The position numbers were made by a program, and so were the translations under genes. Of a stretch of DNA of 64,000 nt, positions 7,474-15,921 are shown piece after piece. The stretch's first letter is position 1, and each line of letters begins with the position of its first letter. Under the pieces are notes generated by a model. That model was given only the letters and a program-made list of their open reading frames with translations, was not told where the DNA came from and ran no database searches. Source of the DNA: Xylophilus sp042867185 (lineage in GTDB: Bacteria > Pseudomonadota > Gammaproteobacteria > Burkholderiales > Burkholderiaceae_C); assembly GCA_042867185.1 (NCBI GenBank), contig JBHZQV010000002.1, positions 186,001 to 250,000 of the forward strand. Reading direction: 5' to 3'.

Positions 7474-8565
7474 GTGTCCCTCTCGTCCCCGGCCGCGTGG
7501 AGCCCCGTGGTGGCCACGCTCGTGCCCTACGTTCCCGGCGAACAGCCGAAGATCGACCGGCTGGTCAAGCTCAACACCAACGAGAACCCGTACCCGCCGT
7601 CGCCGCGCGCGGTGCAGGCGATCCGCGACGCGGCGGCGCAGGGGCTGGAGCTGTACCCTGACCCCGACGCCACCGCGCTGCGCCGCGCGATCGCCGCCCG
7701 GCATGGCCTGGCGCTGGGCGAGACCTTCGTCGGCAATGGCTCGGACGAGGTGCTGGCGCATGCCTTCTTCGCGTTCTTCCAGCACGGTGCGCCGCTGCTG
7801 TTCGCCGACGTCACCTACAGCTTCTACCAGGTCTACTGCGGCCTCTACGGCATCGAACCCCGGCTGGTGCCGCTCGACGACCGGATGCAGCTCGACGTGG
7901 ATGCCTTCGCCGCCGCCGGCCCGTGCGCCGGCATCGTGGTGGCCCACCCGAACGCGCCGACCGGCATCGGCCTGCCGCTGGCGGCGATCGAGCGGCTGCT
8001 GCGGCTGCACCCCGACCGGGTGGTGCTGGTGGACGAGGCCTACGTCGATTTCGGCGGCGAGAGCGCGATGCCGCTCATCGACCGCTACCCGAACCTGCTG
8101 GTGGTGCAGACGCTGTCCAAGTCGCGCTCCCTGGCCGGGCTGCGGGTGGGCTTCGCCTGCGGCCAGCGCCCGCTGATCGACGCGTTGGAGCGGGTCAAGA
8201 ACAGCTTCAACTCCTACCCGCTCGACCGGCTGGCCCAGGCCGGCGCGCTCGCCGCGCTCCAGGACGAGGCCCACTTCGACCAAACGCGCCGCGCGGTGAT
8301 GGACACCCGCGAAGGCCTGGCGCTGCAGCTGGAAGACGCGGGCTTCGAGGTGCTGCCGTCGCAGGCCAACTTCGTGTTCGTGCGGCATCCGCGGCACGAC
8401 GCGGCCGCGCTGGCGGCGGCGCTGCGGCGGCGCGGCGTGCTGGTGCGGCATTTCGCCCAGCCGCGGATCGCGCAGTACCTGCGGATCAGCATCGGCACGC
8501 CTGCGCAGTGCGGGCAACTGGTACTGGCACTGGCCGACGCGATGCACGCGGAGGGCACGGCATGA
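7474..8565 (+). CDS. hisC: Histidinol-phosphate aminotransferase
   Basis: A PLP-dependent class I/II aminotransferase of histidine biosynthesis (imidazole-acetol phosphate plus glutamate to histidinol phosphate). The product has 363 residues. Landmarks are LNTNENPYPPSP (about 30-41), GNGSDEVL (about 87-94), HPNAPTG (about 157-163), DEAYVDF (about 188-194) and the PLP lysine in TLSKSRSLAGLRVGF (about 210-224). I start at GTG 7474, preceded at 6-10 nt by AGGAG that belongs to a dispersed repeat. It stands apart from other his genes, as hisC paralogues often do, so a role with related aromatic substrates is possible. Confidence 0.9.
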   Translation: MSLSSPAAWSPVVATLVPYVPGEQPKIDRLVKLNTNENPYPPSPRAVQAIRDAAAQGLELYPDPDATALRRAIAARHGLALGETFVGNGSDEVLAHAFFAFFQHGAPLLFADVTYSFYQVYCGLYGIEPRLVPLDDRMQLDVDAFAAAGPCAGIVVAHPNAPTGIGLPLAAIERLLRLHPDRVVLVDEAYVDFGGESAMPLIDRYPNLLVVQTLSKSRSLAGLRVGFACGQRPLIDALERVKNSFNSYPLDRLAQAGALAALQDEAHFDQTRRAVMDTREGLALQLEDAGFEVLPSQANFVFVRHPRHDAAALAAALRRRGVLVRHFAQPRIAQYLRISIGTPAQCGQLVLALADAMHAEGTA

Positions 8566-8590
8566 GCGCCATCGCAATGCCGGCCCGACT

Positions 8591-9646
8591 GTGCGGTGCG
8601 GGGCATGCCAGGTGAAGCCGGCTCTGCGAGAGAGCCGCCGGACGGGCCGGTGGCGCACGGCCGCTGCGGTCTTCTTGCTCGGCGCGGTGTTCATCGCTGC
8701 GGCAGCCCCGGCGACAGCGGCTGCCGGGGCCTGCCCATCGGCGCCCGCCGTCCCCGGTCCGGCCACCCTTGCGCAGATGCAGGCCCTGGCGCAAGACCGG
8801 GGCTTTCTCTGGCGCGTACGCAAAGACGGGCGAGAAGGCTACCTCTACGGCACGGTGCACGTGGGCCGGCAGGCGTGGGCGATGCCGGGGCCTCTGCTCA
8901 CGCAGGCGCTGCTGGCGAGCCAGGTGCTGGCACTGGAGCTGGACCCGCTGGATCCGTCGATCCAGCAGCGCCTGGCCGCACTGGTGACCCGCCATGCGGG
9001 CGAATGGCCGCCGGGCCTGCAGCCGCGTATGCAGGCGCAGGCGTCCCGGGTCTGCCTGCCCGAGGCGGTGCAGACCGCGCTGCATCCGGCCATGGTGCTC
9101 ACCACCATCGAGCTGTACGCGCTGCGGTCGCAGAAGCTGTACGCGGAGTACGCGCAGGAGTACGTACTGTCGGGCTGGGCGCGGGCACGGAGCGTGCCGG
9201 TGGTGTCGCTGGAGACGCCCGAAGCGCAGATGCGGGTGCTGCTGGGGCCGCCCGACCAGGTCGACGGCCAGGCCCTGGAAGACGGCCTGGCCGCTCTGGA
9301 GCAAGGCCGCTCGGCCGGCGTCGCGCAGACCCTGGCGGGCATCTGGTCCACCTCGGACCTGCCCCGCCTGGACGACTATGCCGCCTGGTGCGGCTGCATG
9401 GACACCCCGCGCGACCGCGCCCAGGTGCAGGCCCTGCTGGCCGACCGCAACCCGGTCCTGGCGGACGGCATCGACCGTTTGCAGGCCGACGGCAAGCCCT
9501 GGCTGGTGGCGGTGGGCGCCCTGCACATGATCGGCCCCCAAGGCCTGCCCGCAGTGCTGCAGGCACGCGGCTATACGGTGGAATACATGCCGCAGGCCCG
9601 ATCTCTACCGAAAAAGGCGCCCGCCAAAAATGTGAAAGAACCGTAG
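8591..9646 (+). CDS. TraB/GumN family protein with signal peptide
   Basis: About 350 residues. A hydrophobic segment (about 22-45) ends in ATAAAGA and acts as signal peptide or N-terminal anchor. The mature part opens with FLWRVRKDGREGYLYGTVHVG, the GTxH motif that marks the TraB/GumN (ChaN-like) fold. GxLHMIGPQGL..LLxxRGY near the C-terminus (about 314-335) is the second conserved block. The function is not established in bacteria; a periplasmic hydrolase-like role is often guessed. The start could be ATG 8591 or GTG 8612. The last codons lie in the left arm of a large hairpin element. Confidence 0.75.
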   Translation: MRCGACQVKPALRESRRTGRWRTAAAVFLLGAVFIAAAAPATAAAGACPSAPAVPGPATLAQMQALAQDRGFLWRVRKDGREGYLYGTVHVGRQAWAMPGPLLTQALLASQVLALELDPLDPSIQQRLAALVTRHAGEWPPGLQPRMQAQASRVCLPEAVQTALHPAMVLTTIELYALRSQKLYAEYAQEYVLSGWARARSVPVVSLETPEAQMRVLLGPPDQVDGQALEDGLAALEQGRSAGVAQTLAGIWSTSDLPRLDDYAAWCGCMDTPRDRAQVQALLADRNPVLADGIDRLQADGKPWLVAVGALHMIGPQGLPAVLQARGYTVEYMPQARSLPKKAPAKNVKEP

Positions 9647-9748
9647 CGAGCAAGCCCGAGTGTGCGCCCGGGACCGGAGCCGTACTGCGGTACGGTGAGG
9701 ACCGGAGACGCTCCATCGGGCTGCGCAGCAGGTTCTCTCACATTTTTC
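9626..9748 (-). repeat. Large hairpin element, copy A (between convergent TraB and rsgA)
   Basis: Imperfect palindromic element of about 125 nt. Outer arms AAAAATGTGAAAGAACC and GGTTCTCTCACATTTTT pair with each other. The interior, read on the minus strand, matches copies at 23484-23610 and 36234-36360 (CTGCGCAGCCCG, CGGTCCTCACCGTACC, CTCGGGCTTGCTCGCTACGG). Both strands end the hairpin in T5, so it can act as a bidirectional terminator for the two convergent genes. It overlaps the TraB stop codon and reaches to within a few nt of the rsgA stop. Confidence 0.75.
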
Positions 9749-9749
9749 T

Positions 9750-10676
9750 TCAGTAGCGGGGGGGCTGGCTGAGCTCTTCGTGCAGCTCGCCGTAGATCTT
9801 GTAGCGGTGCGGATCGATGCTGCCCTCGGCACCGCCCGGCGCCACGTGGGCACGCACCGCACACCCGGGTTCGTGCAGGTGGCTGCAGTTGTAGAACCTG
9901 CATTCCTGCATGTACCGGGCCAGGTCGGGCATGCAGGCCGCCAGCCGCGCCGCCGGGATGTGGTGCAGCCCGAATTCCTGAAAACCCGGCGAATCGATCA
10001 GCGCGGTGGTGCGGGCCGCGTCCACCCAGTACCAGGTCGTGGTGGTGGTGGTGTGCTTGCCCGAATTGAGCGCCTGCGAGATCTCGCCGGTGGAGGCGAG
10101 GGCGCCGGGCACCATCAGGTTGATCAGGGTGCTCTTGCCGGCGCCCGAGGGGCCCAGCACCAGGGTCGTCTTGCCCTGCAGCAGGGCGGTCAGCTCGCCC
10201 AGGTCGGGCTCGCCCGAGGCCTTCAGGGACAGGGGCAGCACCCGGTAGCCCATGCCGCGGTGCGGCTGCAGGCGCTCCCAGGCCTGGGCGAAAGGGCCGG
10301 CCAGATCGCGCTTGTTGAGCGCGATGATTGGCACGATGTGCTCGGCCTCTGCCGCCACCAGCGCGCGGGCCAGCTGGTGGGCGCTGAACTCGGGCTCGGC
10401 CGCGACCAGGATCAGGATCTGGTCGAGGTTGGCGGCGAAGGACTTGGTGCGGATCTCGTCCTGGCGGTAGAACAGGTTGCGCCGCTCCAGCACTTTCTCG
10501 ACGATGCCCTCGTCGCCCTGGTTCTCGGGCGGCGGCTGCCACAGCACCTTGTCGCCGACGACGGCCTGGCTCTTCTTGCCGCGCGGGTGGCAGAGCCAGC
10601 GCACTCCCTCGGGCGTCTCGACCACGCAATGCCGGCCGTGGCTGCCGACGACCCGGCCTTCCTGCGGCTTGCTCAT
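9750..10676 (-). CDS. rsgA: Ribosome small subunit-dependent GTPase A
   Basis: A late 30S assembly factor with a circularly permuted GTPase domain. The product has 308 residues: an OB-fold N-domain (about 1-75), G4 ALNKRDL (about 120-126), G1 LGPSGAGKSTLIN (about 176-188), G3 DSPGFQEFG (about 230-238) and a C-terminal zinc knuckle with CRFYNCSHLHEPGCAV (about 265-280). The permuted order G4-G1-G3 is diagnostic. Its start overlaps the end of the pterin dehydratase gene by 4 nt, so the two are translationally coupled. Confidence 0.95.
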   Translation of the reverse strand: MSKPQEGRVVGSHGRHCVVETPEGVRWLCHPRGKKSQAVVGDKVLWQPPPENQGDEGIVEKVLERRNLFYRQDEIRTKSFAANLDQILILVAAEPEFSAHQLARALVAAEAEHIVPIIALNKRDLAGPFAQAWERLQPHRGMGYRVLPLSLKASGEPDLGELTALLQGKTTLVLGPSGAGKSTLINLMVPGALASTGEISQALNSGKHTTTTTTWYWVDAARTTALIDSPGFQEFGLHHIPAARLAACMPDLARYMQECRFYNCSHLHEPGCAVRAHVAPGGAEGSIDPHRYKIYGELHEELSQPPRY

Positions 10677-11011
10677 CCGGCGAGCAGCGCGTCGGACGCG
10701 GTGGCGCAGGCGATGTCGGTCTCGGAAATGCCGTGGACGTCGTGGGTGTTCCAGCGCACGGTGCAGCGGCCGTAGTGCACCGACAGGTCGGGATGGTGGT
10801 CCTGCCGGTGGGCGACCAGCGCCAGCGCGTTGACGAAGGCCAGCGTCTGGTAGTAATCGACGAAGCGGTACTCCTTCTCGATCGCCACGCCGTCGCCGTC
10901 GCCGGTCAGGCGCCAGCCGTCGAGCTGGGCAAGTTTTGCTACGATTTCGGTAGCATTCAGCCGGCGCCGTTCAACGGCTCGCCAGTCTTTTTGCTTCAAA
11001 TCTTGTGCCAT
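10673..11011 (-). CDS. phhB: 4a-hydroxytetrahydrobiopterin dehydratase
   Basis: Dehydrates carbinolamine pterin and so recycles the cofactor of aromatic amino acid hydroxylases; it is also a DCoH-fold protein. The product has 112 residues. The active-site motif is seen as AHRQDHHPDLSVHYGRCTVRWNTHDVHGIS in two parts around residues 68-97 (HH and the second H of the WxTH segment). Codons about 6-25 (KQKDWRAV...LNATEIV) coincide with a copy of the 56-nt dispersed repeat, so part of the N-terminus derives from the repeat. Upstream partner of rsgA; no hydroxylase gene is nearby. Confidence 0.88.
   Translation of the reverse strand: MAQDLKQKDWRAVERRRLNATEIVAKLAQLDGWRLTGDGDGVAIEKEYRFVDYYQTLAFVNALALVAHRQDHHPDLSVHYGRCTVRWNTHDVHGISETDIACATASDALLAG
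10937..10992 (-). repeat. Dispersed 56-nt repeat, copy 2 (inside the pterin dehydratase gene)
   Basis: Read on the minus strand it starts AAAAAGACTGGCGAGCC, has the central GGCGCCGGC and ends GCTACC..ATCGTAGCA, matching the other copies. It is translated in frame as residues about 6-25 of the dehydratase. Confidence 0.6.
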
Positions 11012-11041
11012 GGCGGCGGTCCTTGCGATCGGGGGGGCTGT

Positions 11042-12334
11042 TCAGGCCGGTGCCATGCGCGCCAGGCGTTCGGCGGCGGGCGGATGGGAGTAGTAGAAGC
11101 GGGCGTAGACCGGGTCGGGCGTCAGGGTCGAGGCGTTGTCCTCGTAGAGCTTGAGCAACGCCTGCGACAGGTCGGCGCCGCTGGTCTGGGCGACCGCGTA
11201 GGCGTCGGCCTCGAACTCGTGCCTGCGCGACAGGCCCGCCGACAGCGGCCCGGCGAAGAAGCCGAAGACCGGCAGCACCAGCAGGTACAGCAGCAGTGCC
11301 AGCGCGTCGTTGGGCGCCGCCATGTTGGGCCGCACGCCCAGGCCCAGGTAGAACCAGCCCTGGGTCGAGAGCCAGCCGAGCAGCGCGAAGCCGACCAGGC
11401 TCAGCGCGAACATCGCCCCGATCCGCTTCGGGATGTGGCCGTGGCGGAAATGGCCCAGTTCGTGCGCCAGCACCGCGTCCACCTCGCCGGGCGAGAGCTT
11501 GGCCAGCAGCGTGTCGTAGAACACCACCCGCTTGGCCGCGCCGAAGCCGGTGAAGTAGGCGTTGGCATGCGCGCTGCGCCGGCTGCCGTCCATCACGTAC
11601 AGGCCCTTGGGCGAGAAGCCGCAGCGCTGCATCAGCGCGGTGACGCGGGCCTTGAGCGATTCGTCGGCCAGCGGCTGGAACTTGTTGAAGAGCGGCGCGA
11701 TGAAGGTGGGGTAGACCAGCAGCAGCAGCAGGTTGAAGCCCATCCACACCGCCCAGGCCCAGAGCCACCAGTACCGACCGGCGGCGCCCATCAGCCAGAG
11801 CACCAGCGCCAGGATCGGCAGGCCGATCACCACACCCACCGTCACCGATTTCAGCAGGTCGCCGGCCCACAGCGCCAGCGTCATCTTGTTGAAGCCGAAG
11901 CGCTCCTCCACCACGAAGGTCTGGTAGAGGGTGAAGGGCAGGTCGATCAGGCTGCCGATCGCGACGAAGGCGCCCACCAGCACCAGCTGCTGCAGCATGC
12001 CGCCGCCGAGCGCCTCGAAGAGCAGGCGGTTGAGCCAGTCGAGCCCGCCGAGCAGCGTCCAGCCCAGCAGCACCACCGTGGCGGCCGCGAGTTCCAGCAG
12101 GCCGAAGCGGCCGCGCGCGATGGTGTAGGCCGCGGCCTTGCGGTGGGCGGTGGGCGACACCTTGCCGGCGAAAGCGGCGGGCACCGCGTCGGCATGGCGG
12201 GCCACATGGCGCATCTGCCGCGACGCCAGCCAGAGTTTGGCGACCACGCTCAGCACCAGGGCCAGTGCGAAGAAGGCGGTCAGCGCCAGGGGGGTGGGCA
12301 GGCCGAGGAGGGTGGTGGCTGGGGCGGCGGGCAT
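11042..12334 (-). CDS. M48 family metalloprotease (Ste24/CAAX protease type)
   Basis: A zinc endopeptidase of the inner membrane, 430 residues. Hydrophobic segments lie near 13-30, 70-90, 105-125, 150-172, 178-205, 297-320 and 330-350. The zinc site HELGHF is at about residues 285-290, with the third ligand Glu in the RRHEFEADAYAV segment (about 366-377). An intramembrane chamber like that of yeast Ste24 is predicted from the fold. The frame is open far upstream, but I place the start at ATG 12334, 39 nt from the divergent orn gene. Bacterial members are thought to act in membrane protein quality control; the substrate is unknown. Confidence 0.88.
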   Translation of the reverse strand: MPAAPATTLLGLPTPLALTAFFALALVLSVVAKLWLASRQMRHVARHADAVPAAFAGKVSPTAHRKAAAYTIARGRFGLLELAAATVVLLGWTLLGGLDWLNRLLFEALGGGMLQQLVLVGAFVAIGSLIDLPFTLYQTFVVEERFGFNKMTLALWAGDLLKSVTVGVVIGLPILALVLWLMGAAGRYWWLWAWAVWMGFNLLLLLVYPTFIAPLFNKFQPLADESLKARVTALMQRCGFSPKGLYVMDGSRRSAHANAYFTGFGAAKRVVFYDTLLAKLSPGEVDAVLAHELGHFRHGHIPKRIGAMFALSLVGFALLGWLSTQGWFYLGLGVRPNMAAPNDALALLLYLLVLPVFGFFAGPLSAGLSRRHEFEADAYAVAQTSGADLSQALLKLYEDNASTLTPDPVYARFYYSHPPAAERLARMAPA

Positions 12335-12373
12335 GGGGGCGGCCAGTGTAGGCCATCGGTGACAATCGGCCCC

Positions 12374-12964
12374 ATGCCCGACACGAACACCCCCACCGTA
12401 CCCCCGCTCGCCAAATCCGACCAGAACCTGGTCTGGCTCGACTGCGAGATGACCGGGCTCGAGCCCGATACCGACCGCCTGATCGAGATCGCGGTCGTCG
12501 TCACCGGCCCCAACCTGGAGCCGCGCATCGAAGGCCCGGTGCTCGTGATCCACCAGTCCGACGCGCAGCTCGACGCGATGGACGCCTGGAACAAGGGCAC
12601 CCACGGCAAGAGCGGCCTGATCGACAAGGTCAAGGCCTCGACCGTGACCGAGGAAGAGGCCGAGCGGCAGATCCTGGCCTTCCTCGCGCCCTACGTCGGC
12701 AAGCGCACCGCGCCGATGTGCGGCAACAGCATCAGCCAGGACCGGCGCTTCCTGGTGCGCTACATGCCGAAGCTGGAGGCCTTCTTCCACTACCGCAACC
12801 TCGACGTCAGCACCCTGAAGGAGCTGGCCAAGCGCTGGCGGCCCGACGTGTACGCCAGCTTCAAGAAGGCGCAGAAGCACACCGCGATGGCCGACGTGCA
12901 CGAGTCGATCGACGAACTGGCGCACTACCGCACCCACTTCCTGCGCGGATCGCCCGACGCTTGA
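12374..12964 (+). CDS. orn: Oligoribonuclease
   Basis: A 3'-5' exoribonuclease of the DEDDh family that degrades di- to pentaribonucleotides, including pGpG from c-di-GMP turnover. The product has 196 residues. ExoI motif LVWLDCEMTGLEPDTDRLIE (about 21-40), ExoII CGNSISQDRRFL (about 116-127) and ExoIII HTAMADVHESIDEL (about 171-184) are all intact. The start at ATG 12374 gives a 15-residue extension rich in Thr and Pro before the conserved region. Divergent from the M48 protease gene. Confidence 0.96.
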   Translation: MPDTNTPTVPPLAKSDQNLVWLDCEMTGLEPDTDRLIEIAVVVTGPNLEPRIEGPVLVIHQSDAQLDAMDAWNKGTHGKSGLIDKVKASTVTEEEAERQILAFLAPYVGKRTAPMCGNSISQDRRFLVRYMPKLEAFFHYRNLDVSTLKELAKRWRPDVYASFKKAQKHTAMADVHESIDELAHYRTHFLRGSPDA

Positions 12965-13026
12965 GGCGGGCGGCCACGGCGTAGAGACGGGCGCTTCGGG
13001 TCGTTCGGCCCGCATGCACAAAAGTG

Positions 13027-13056
13027 TTGCGGGAAAACCCCAGTCCGTGCCATAAT
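13027..13056 (+). promoter_or_regulatory. Promoter of the DEAD-box helicase gene with a long leader
   Basis: TTGCGG (13027-13032) and CATAAT (13051-13056) are separated by 18 nt. Initiation near 13063 would give a 5' untranslated region of about 205 nt before ATG 13269. The leader holds a 7-bp hairpin (GCCGAAG-CAA-CTTCGGC, near 13125-13145). The rest of the 304-nt gap after orn shows no gene. Confidence 0.5.
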
Positions 13057-13268
13057 TGCGGGCTGCGCCGGAACAGGTCTTTCCAGACACCGACGCTTTT
13101 GCGCATCTCCCCTCATGCACCGGACCGGCCGAAGCAACTTCGGCAAAAAGAGTCCCCCGCTCGGCCCACAGGCCCTGCAGGCTTCGTTTGATGGTGGATG
13201 TTTTACTCACCATCACGAAGCGCCCGCCGGCAGCGCCAGCGGTTGCTATTCGTGTGAAAGAAAAATTC

Positions 13269-15218
13269 ATGACCGACACGACCATCGTGCAGGATGCATC
13301 CGCGCCTGCCGAAAACCTTTCCATGTCCGATTCCCAAGCCGCCCAGCACGCCGCTGTCGCAGCCCAGTCCGCCGCCCTGGTGGCCCTGGTCGACGACGCA
13401 CCGCCGATCGTCAAGCCGGTGAGCGACGACACCACCGAGAAGCCGAACGGCTTCGTGCGCCTGGGCCTGGCACCGCAGCTGGTGCAGGCCGTGGCCGACC
13501 TCGGCTTCACCCAGCCCACCGGTGTGCAGGACAAGGCGATTCCCCTGGCCATGGGCTCGGGCGAAGCCGGCAACCGCAAGTACATCGATTTGATGGTGTC
13601 CAGCCAGACCGGTAGCGGCAAGACCGCCGCCTTCCTGCTGCCCGTCCTGCACACGCTGATCCGCATGCAGGAAGAAGAAGAAGCCGAAGAGCGCGCCGCG
13701 TTCGACAAGGCCACGGCGGACGCCCTGGCCGCCGGCGAGCCGGCACCCAAGCGCGCCAAGCGCAAGGACCCGACCAACGCCCGCAACTTCAAGGCCGCCA
13801 CCCCCGGCGCCCTGATCCTGTGCCCGACCCGCGAACTGGCCCAGCAGGTGGCGCACGACGCCATCGGCCTGGTGCAGCATTGCCGCGGCATCCGCGTCGC
13901 CAACGTGGTGGGCGGCATGCCGTACCAGCTGCAGATCGCCAAGCTGCAGAACGCCAACCTGGTCGTCGCCACGCCGGGCCGTCTGCTGGACCTGCAGCGC
14001 TCGCAGCAGCTCAAGCTCGACCAGGTCAAGTTCCTGGTCGTCGACGAAGCCGACCGCATGCTCGACCTGGGCTTCTCGGACGACCTGGCCGAAGTCAACC
14101 AGCTCACCATCGAGCGCCACCAGACGATGATGTTCAGCGCCACCTTCGCGCCGCGCATCCAGCAGCTGGCCCACCGCGTGATGCGCGATCCGCAGAAGCT
14201 GCAGATCGACAGCCCGCAGGAAAAGCACGCCAACATCCAGCAGAAGCTCTACTGGGCCGACAACGCCCAGCACAAGCGCAAGATGCTCGACCACTGGCTG
14301 CGCGACACCACGATCAACCAGGCCATCGTCTTCGCCAGCACCCAGGTCGAGTGCGACGGCCTGGCCAACGACCTGCAGCAGGAAGGCTTCAGCGCGGTCG
14401 CGCTGCACGGCGCCCTGTCGCAGGGCCTGCGCAACCGCCGCCTGATGGCCCTGCGCCAGGGCCAAGTGCAGATCCTGGTGGCCACCGACGTCGCGGCGCG
14501 CGGCATCGACGTGCCCACGATCACCCACGTCTTCAACTTCGGCCTGCCGATGAAGGCTGAGGACTACACCCACCGCATCGGCCGTACCGGCCGTGCGGGC
14601 CGCGACGGCCTGGCCGTGACCTTCGCCGAGATGCGCGACCGCCGCAAGATCTTCGACATCGAAGGCTACAGCCGCCAGCAGTTCAAGCCCGACGTCATCG
14701 TCGGCCTGGAGCCGCAGCAGCGTGCCCCGGATGCGCGCGGACCGCGTAGCGACTTCGGCGGCCGTGGCGGCCGCGACGCCGGCCCGCGTGGCGGCGGTGC
14801 AGGCCGGTTCGCCGGCGGCGGCAACCGCGGCTTCGGCGGTGGGGGTGGCGGCTTCGGCGGCGACCGCGACCGTTCCGGCCCGGGCCGCGATGCGGCGCCT
14901 GGCGGCGGCTACGGCAGCAATGCCGGCGGCTTCGGTCGTGACGACCGCGGCGGCGGTGGTTTCGGCCGCAAGCCGGGCTTCGGCGACAACGCCGGCCCGC
15001 GTTTCGCACCGCGTGGCGGCGAGGGCTTCGGCGCTCCACGCCACGAAGGCGCCCGTGGCGATGCCTTCGGTGCCCGCGACGGCGGCCCGCGCAAGCCGGC
15101 CTTCGGCGGCGGCGCACGTCCATCCGGCCCTGGCGGCTTCGGTGGCCGTCCGGCGCCGGCCGGCAAGGCCTATGTGCCGCACGACGGCCCACGCCGCACG
15201 GCCAAGCCAGCACGCTGA
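13269..15218 (+). CDS. DEAD-box ATP-dependent RNA helicase with RGG-rich tail
   Basis: Unwinds RNA duplexes, likely in ribosome assembly, mRNA decay or cold adaptation. The product has 649 residues. Motif I SSQTGSGKT (about 113-121), the PTRELA block (about 182), motif II VVDEADRMLD (about 255), motif III MFSAT and motif VI HRIGRTGRAG (about 436-445) are intact. An insertion rich in Glu, Ala and Lys (about 135-170) separates motif I from Ia. Residues from about 480 to the end are an Arg/Gly/Phe-rich low-complexity tail that should bind RNA. I chose ATG 13269 (MTDTTIVQDAS); the longer open frame upstream falls in the promoter and leader. Confidence 0.92.
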   Translation: MTDTTIVQDASAPAENLSMSDSQAAQHAAVAAQSAALVALVDDAPPIVKPVSDDTTEKPNGFVRLGLAPQLVQAVADLGFTQPTGVQDKAIPLAMGSGEAGNRKYIDLMVSSQTGSGKTAAFLLPVLHTLIRMQEEEEAEERAAFDKATADALAAGEPAPKRAKRKDPTNARNFKAATPGALILCPTRELAQQVAHDAIGLVQHCRGIRVANVVGGMPYQLQIAKLQNANLVVATPGRLLDLQRSQQLKLDQVKFLVVDEADRMLDLGFSDDLAEVNQLTIERHQTMMFSATFAPRIQQLAHRVMRDPQKLQIDSPQEKHANIQQKLYWADNAQHKRKMLDHWLRDTTINQAIVFASTQVECDGLANDLQQEGFSAVALHGALSQGLRNRRLMALRQGQVQILVATDVAARGIDVPTITHVFNFGLPMKAEDYTHRIGRTGRAGRDGLAVTFAEMRDRRKIFDIEGYSRQQFKPDVIVGLEPQQRAPDARGPRSDFGGRGGRDAGPRGGGAGRFAGGGNRGFGGGGGGFGGDRDRSGPGRDAAPGGGYGSNAGGFGRDDRGGGGFGRKPGFGDNAGPRFAPRGGEGFGAPRHEGARGDAFGARDGGPRKPAFGGGARPSGPGGFGGRPAPAGKAYVPHDGPRRTAKPAR

Positions 15219-15224
15219 GCCAGC

Positions 15225-15244
15225 GTCCCGCCGCCAGGCGGGAC
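15225..15244 (+). terminator. Hairpin after the helicase gene
   Basis: An 8-bp stem GTCCCGCC / GGCGGGAC with a 4-nt loop begins 6 nt after the stop. No T-run follows, so its termination strength is uncertain. Confidence 0.4.
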
Positions 15245-15327
15245 GACCTGGTGCCGGGGAACCGGCACTTCCACCCACGGGCCGCTGTTCTACAGTCGGC
15301 CCGTTGTCGTTTCAGCAGAGGTACCGG

Positions 15328-15909
15328 ATGAACAAGGCCTTCACCAAGGAGCCCGAGGGCGACTTCGACGACGAGGACGACGCCGCCGGCGCGCCCGCGC
15401 TGCCGGCCGGCCGCAAGAACTACATCACGCCCGCCGGCTATGCGCGGCTGCGCGACGAGCTGCTCGACCTGATCGACAACGAGCGGCCCAAGGTGGTCGA
15501 CGTGGTGCACTGGGCCGCCAGCAACGGCGACCGGTCGGAGAACGGCGACTACCTCTACGGCAAGAAGCGGCTGCGCGAGATCGACCGCCGCATCCGCTTC
15601 CTCACCAAGCGCCTGGAGATCGCCGAGATCACCGACCCGGCGGTGCACCACGGCAACGACCAGGTGTTCTTCGGCGCCACCGTCGGCTACGAGGACGAGG
15701 CGGGCGACGCGCGCACCGTCACGATCATGGGCGTCGACGAGGCGGACACGGCACGCCAGCAGGTGAGCTGGGTCTCGCCGGTGGCGCAGGCGCTGCTCAA
15801 GTCGCGCCAGGGCGACGTGGTGCAGCTGTTCACCCCGTCGGGCCCGCAGGACATCGAGATCGTCTCGGTGACCTACCCGCCGCCCTCGCCGAGCACCGGC
15901 GGCGCCTAG
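15328..15909 (+). CDS. greB: Transcription elongation factor GreB
   Basis: Enters the RNA polymerase secondary channel and stimulates cleavage of backtracked transcripts. The product has 193 residues. After an acidic N-terminus of about 28 residues come the coiled-coil (ITPAGYARLRDELLDLI..., about 32-105, with the acidic tip in the NGDRSENGDY segment) and the FKBP-like C-domain (VFFGATVGYEDE...SWVSPVAQALLKSRQGDVV). NGDRSENGDYLYGKKRLREIDRR places it with GreB rather than GreA. Start at ATG 15328 with a weak upstream GAGG. Convergent with spoT, 12 nt between the stops. Confidence 0.93.
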   Translation: MNKAFTKEPEGDFDDEDDAAGAPALPAGRKNYITPAGYARLRDELLDLIDNERPKVVDVVHWAASNGDRSENGDYLYGKKRLREIDRRIRFLTKRLEIAEITDPAVHHGNDQVFFGATVGYEDEAGDARTVTIMGVDEADTARQQVSWVSPVAQALLKSRQGDVVQLFTPSGPQDIEIVSVTYPPPSPSTGGA

Positions 15910-15921
15910 CGCCGCACCCGG

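Noticed and set aside
12335..14236. Upstream extension of the M48 protease frame (about 630 more codons)
   Set aside because: It would run antisense through orn and into the helicase; no signal or domain is found and the conserved protein begins at ATG 12334.
14740..15200. Glycine/arginine-rich repeats at the helicase end as a mobile or satellite repeat
   Set aside because: They are coding low-complexity RGG-type sequence with irregular units, usual for this helicase class.
13203..15278. Open frame of 691 codons on the minus strand across the DEAD-box helicase gene
   Set aside because: Repetitive Ala/Gly/Val composition mirrors the helicase codons; the helicase motifs on the + strand are complete.
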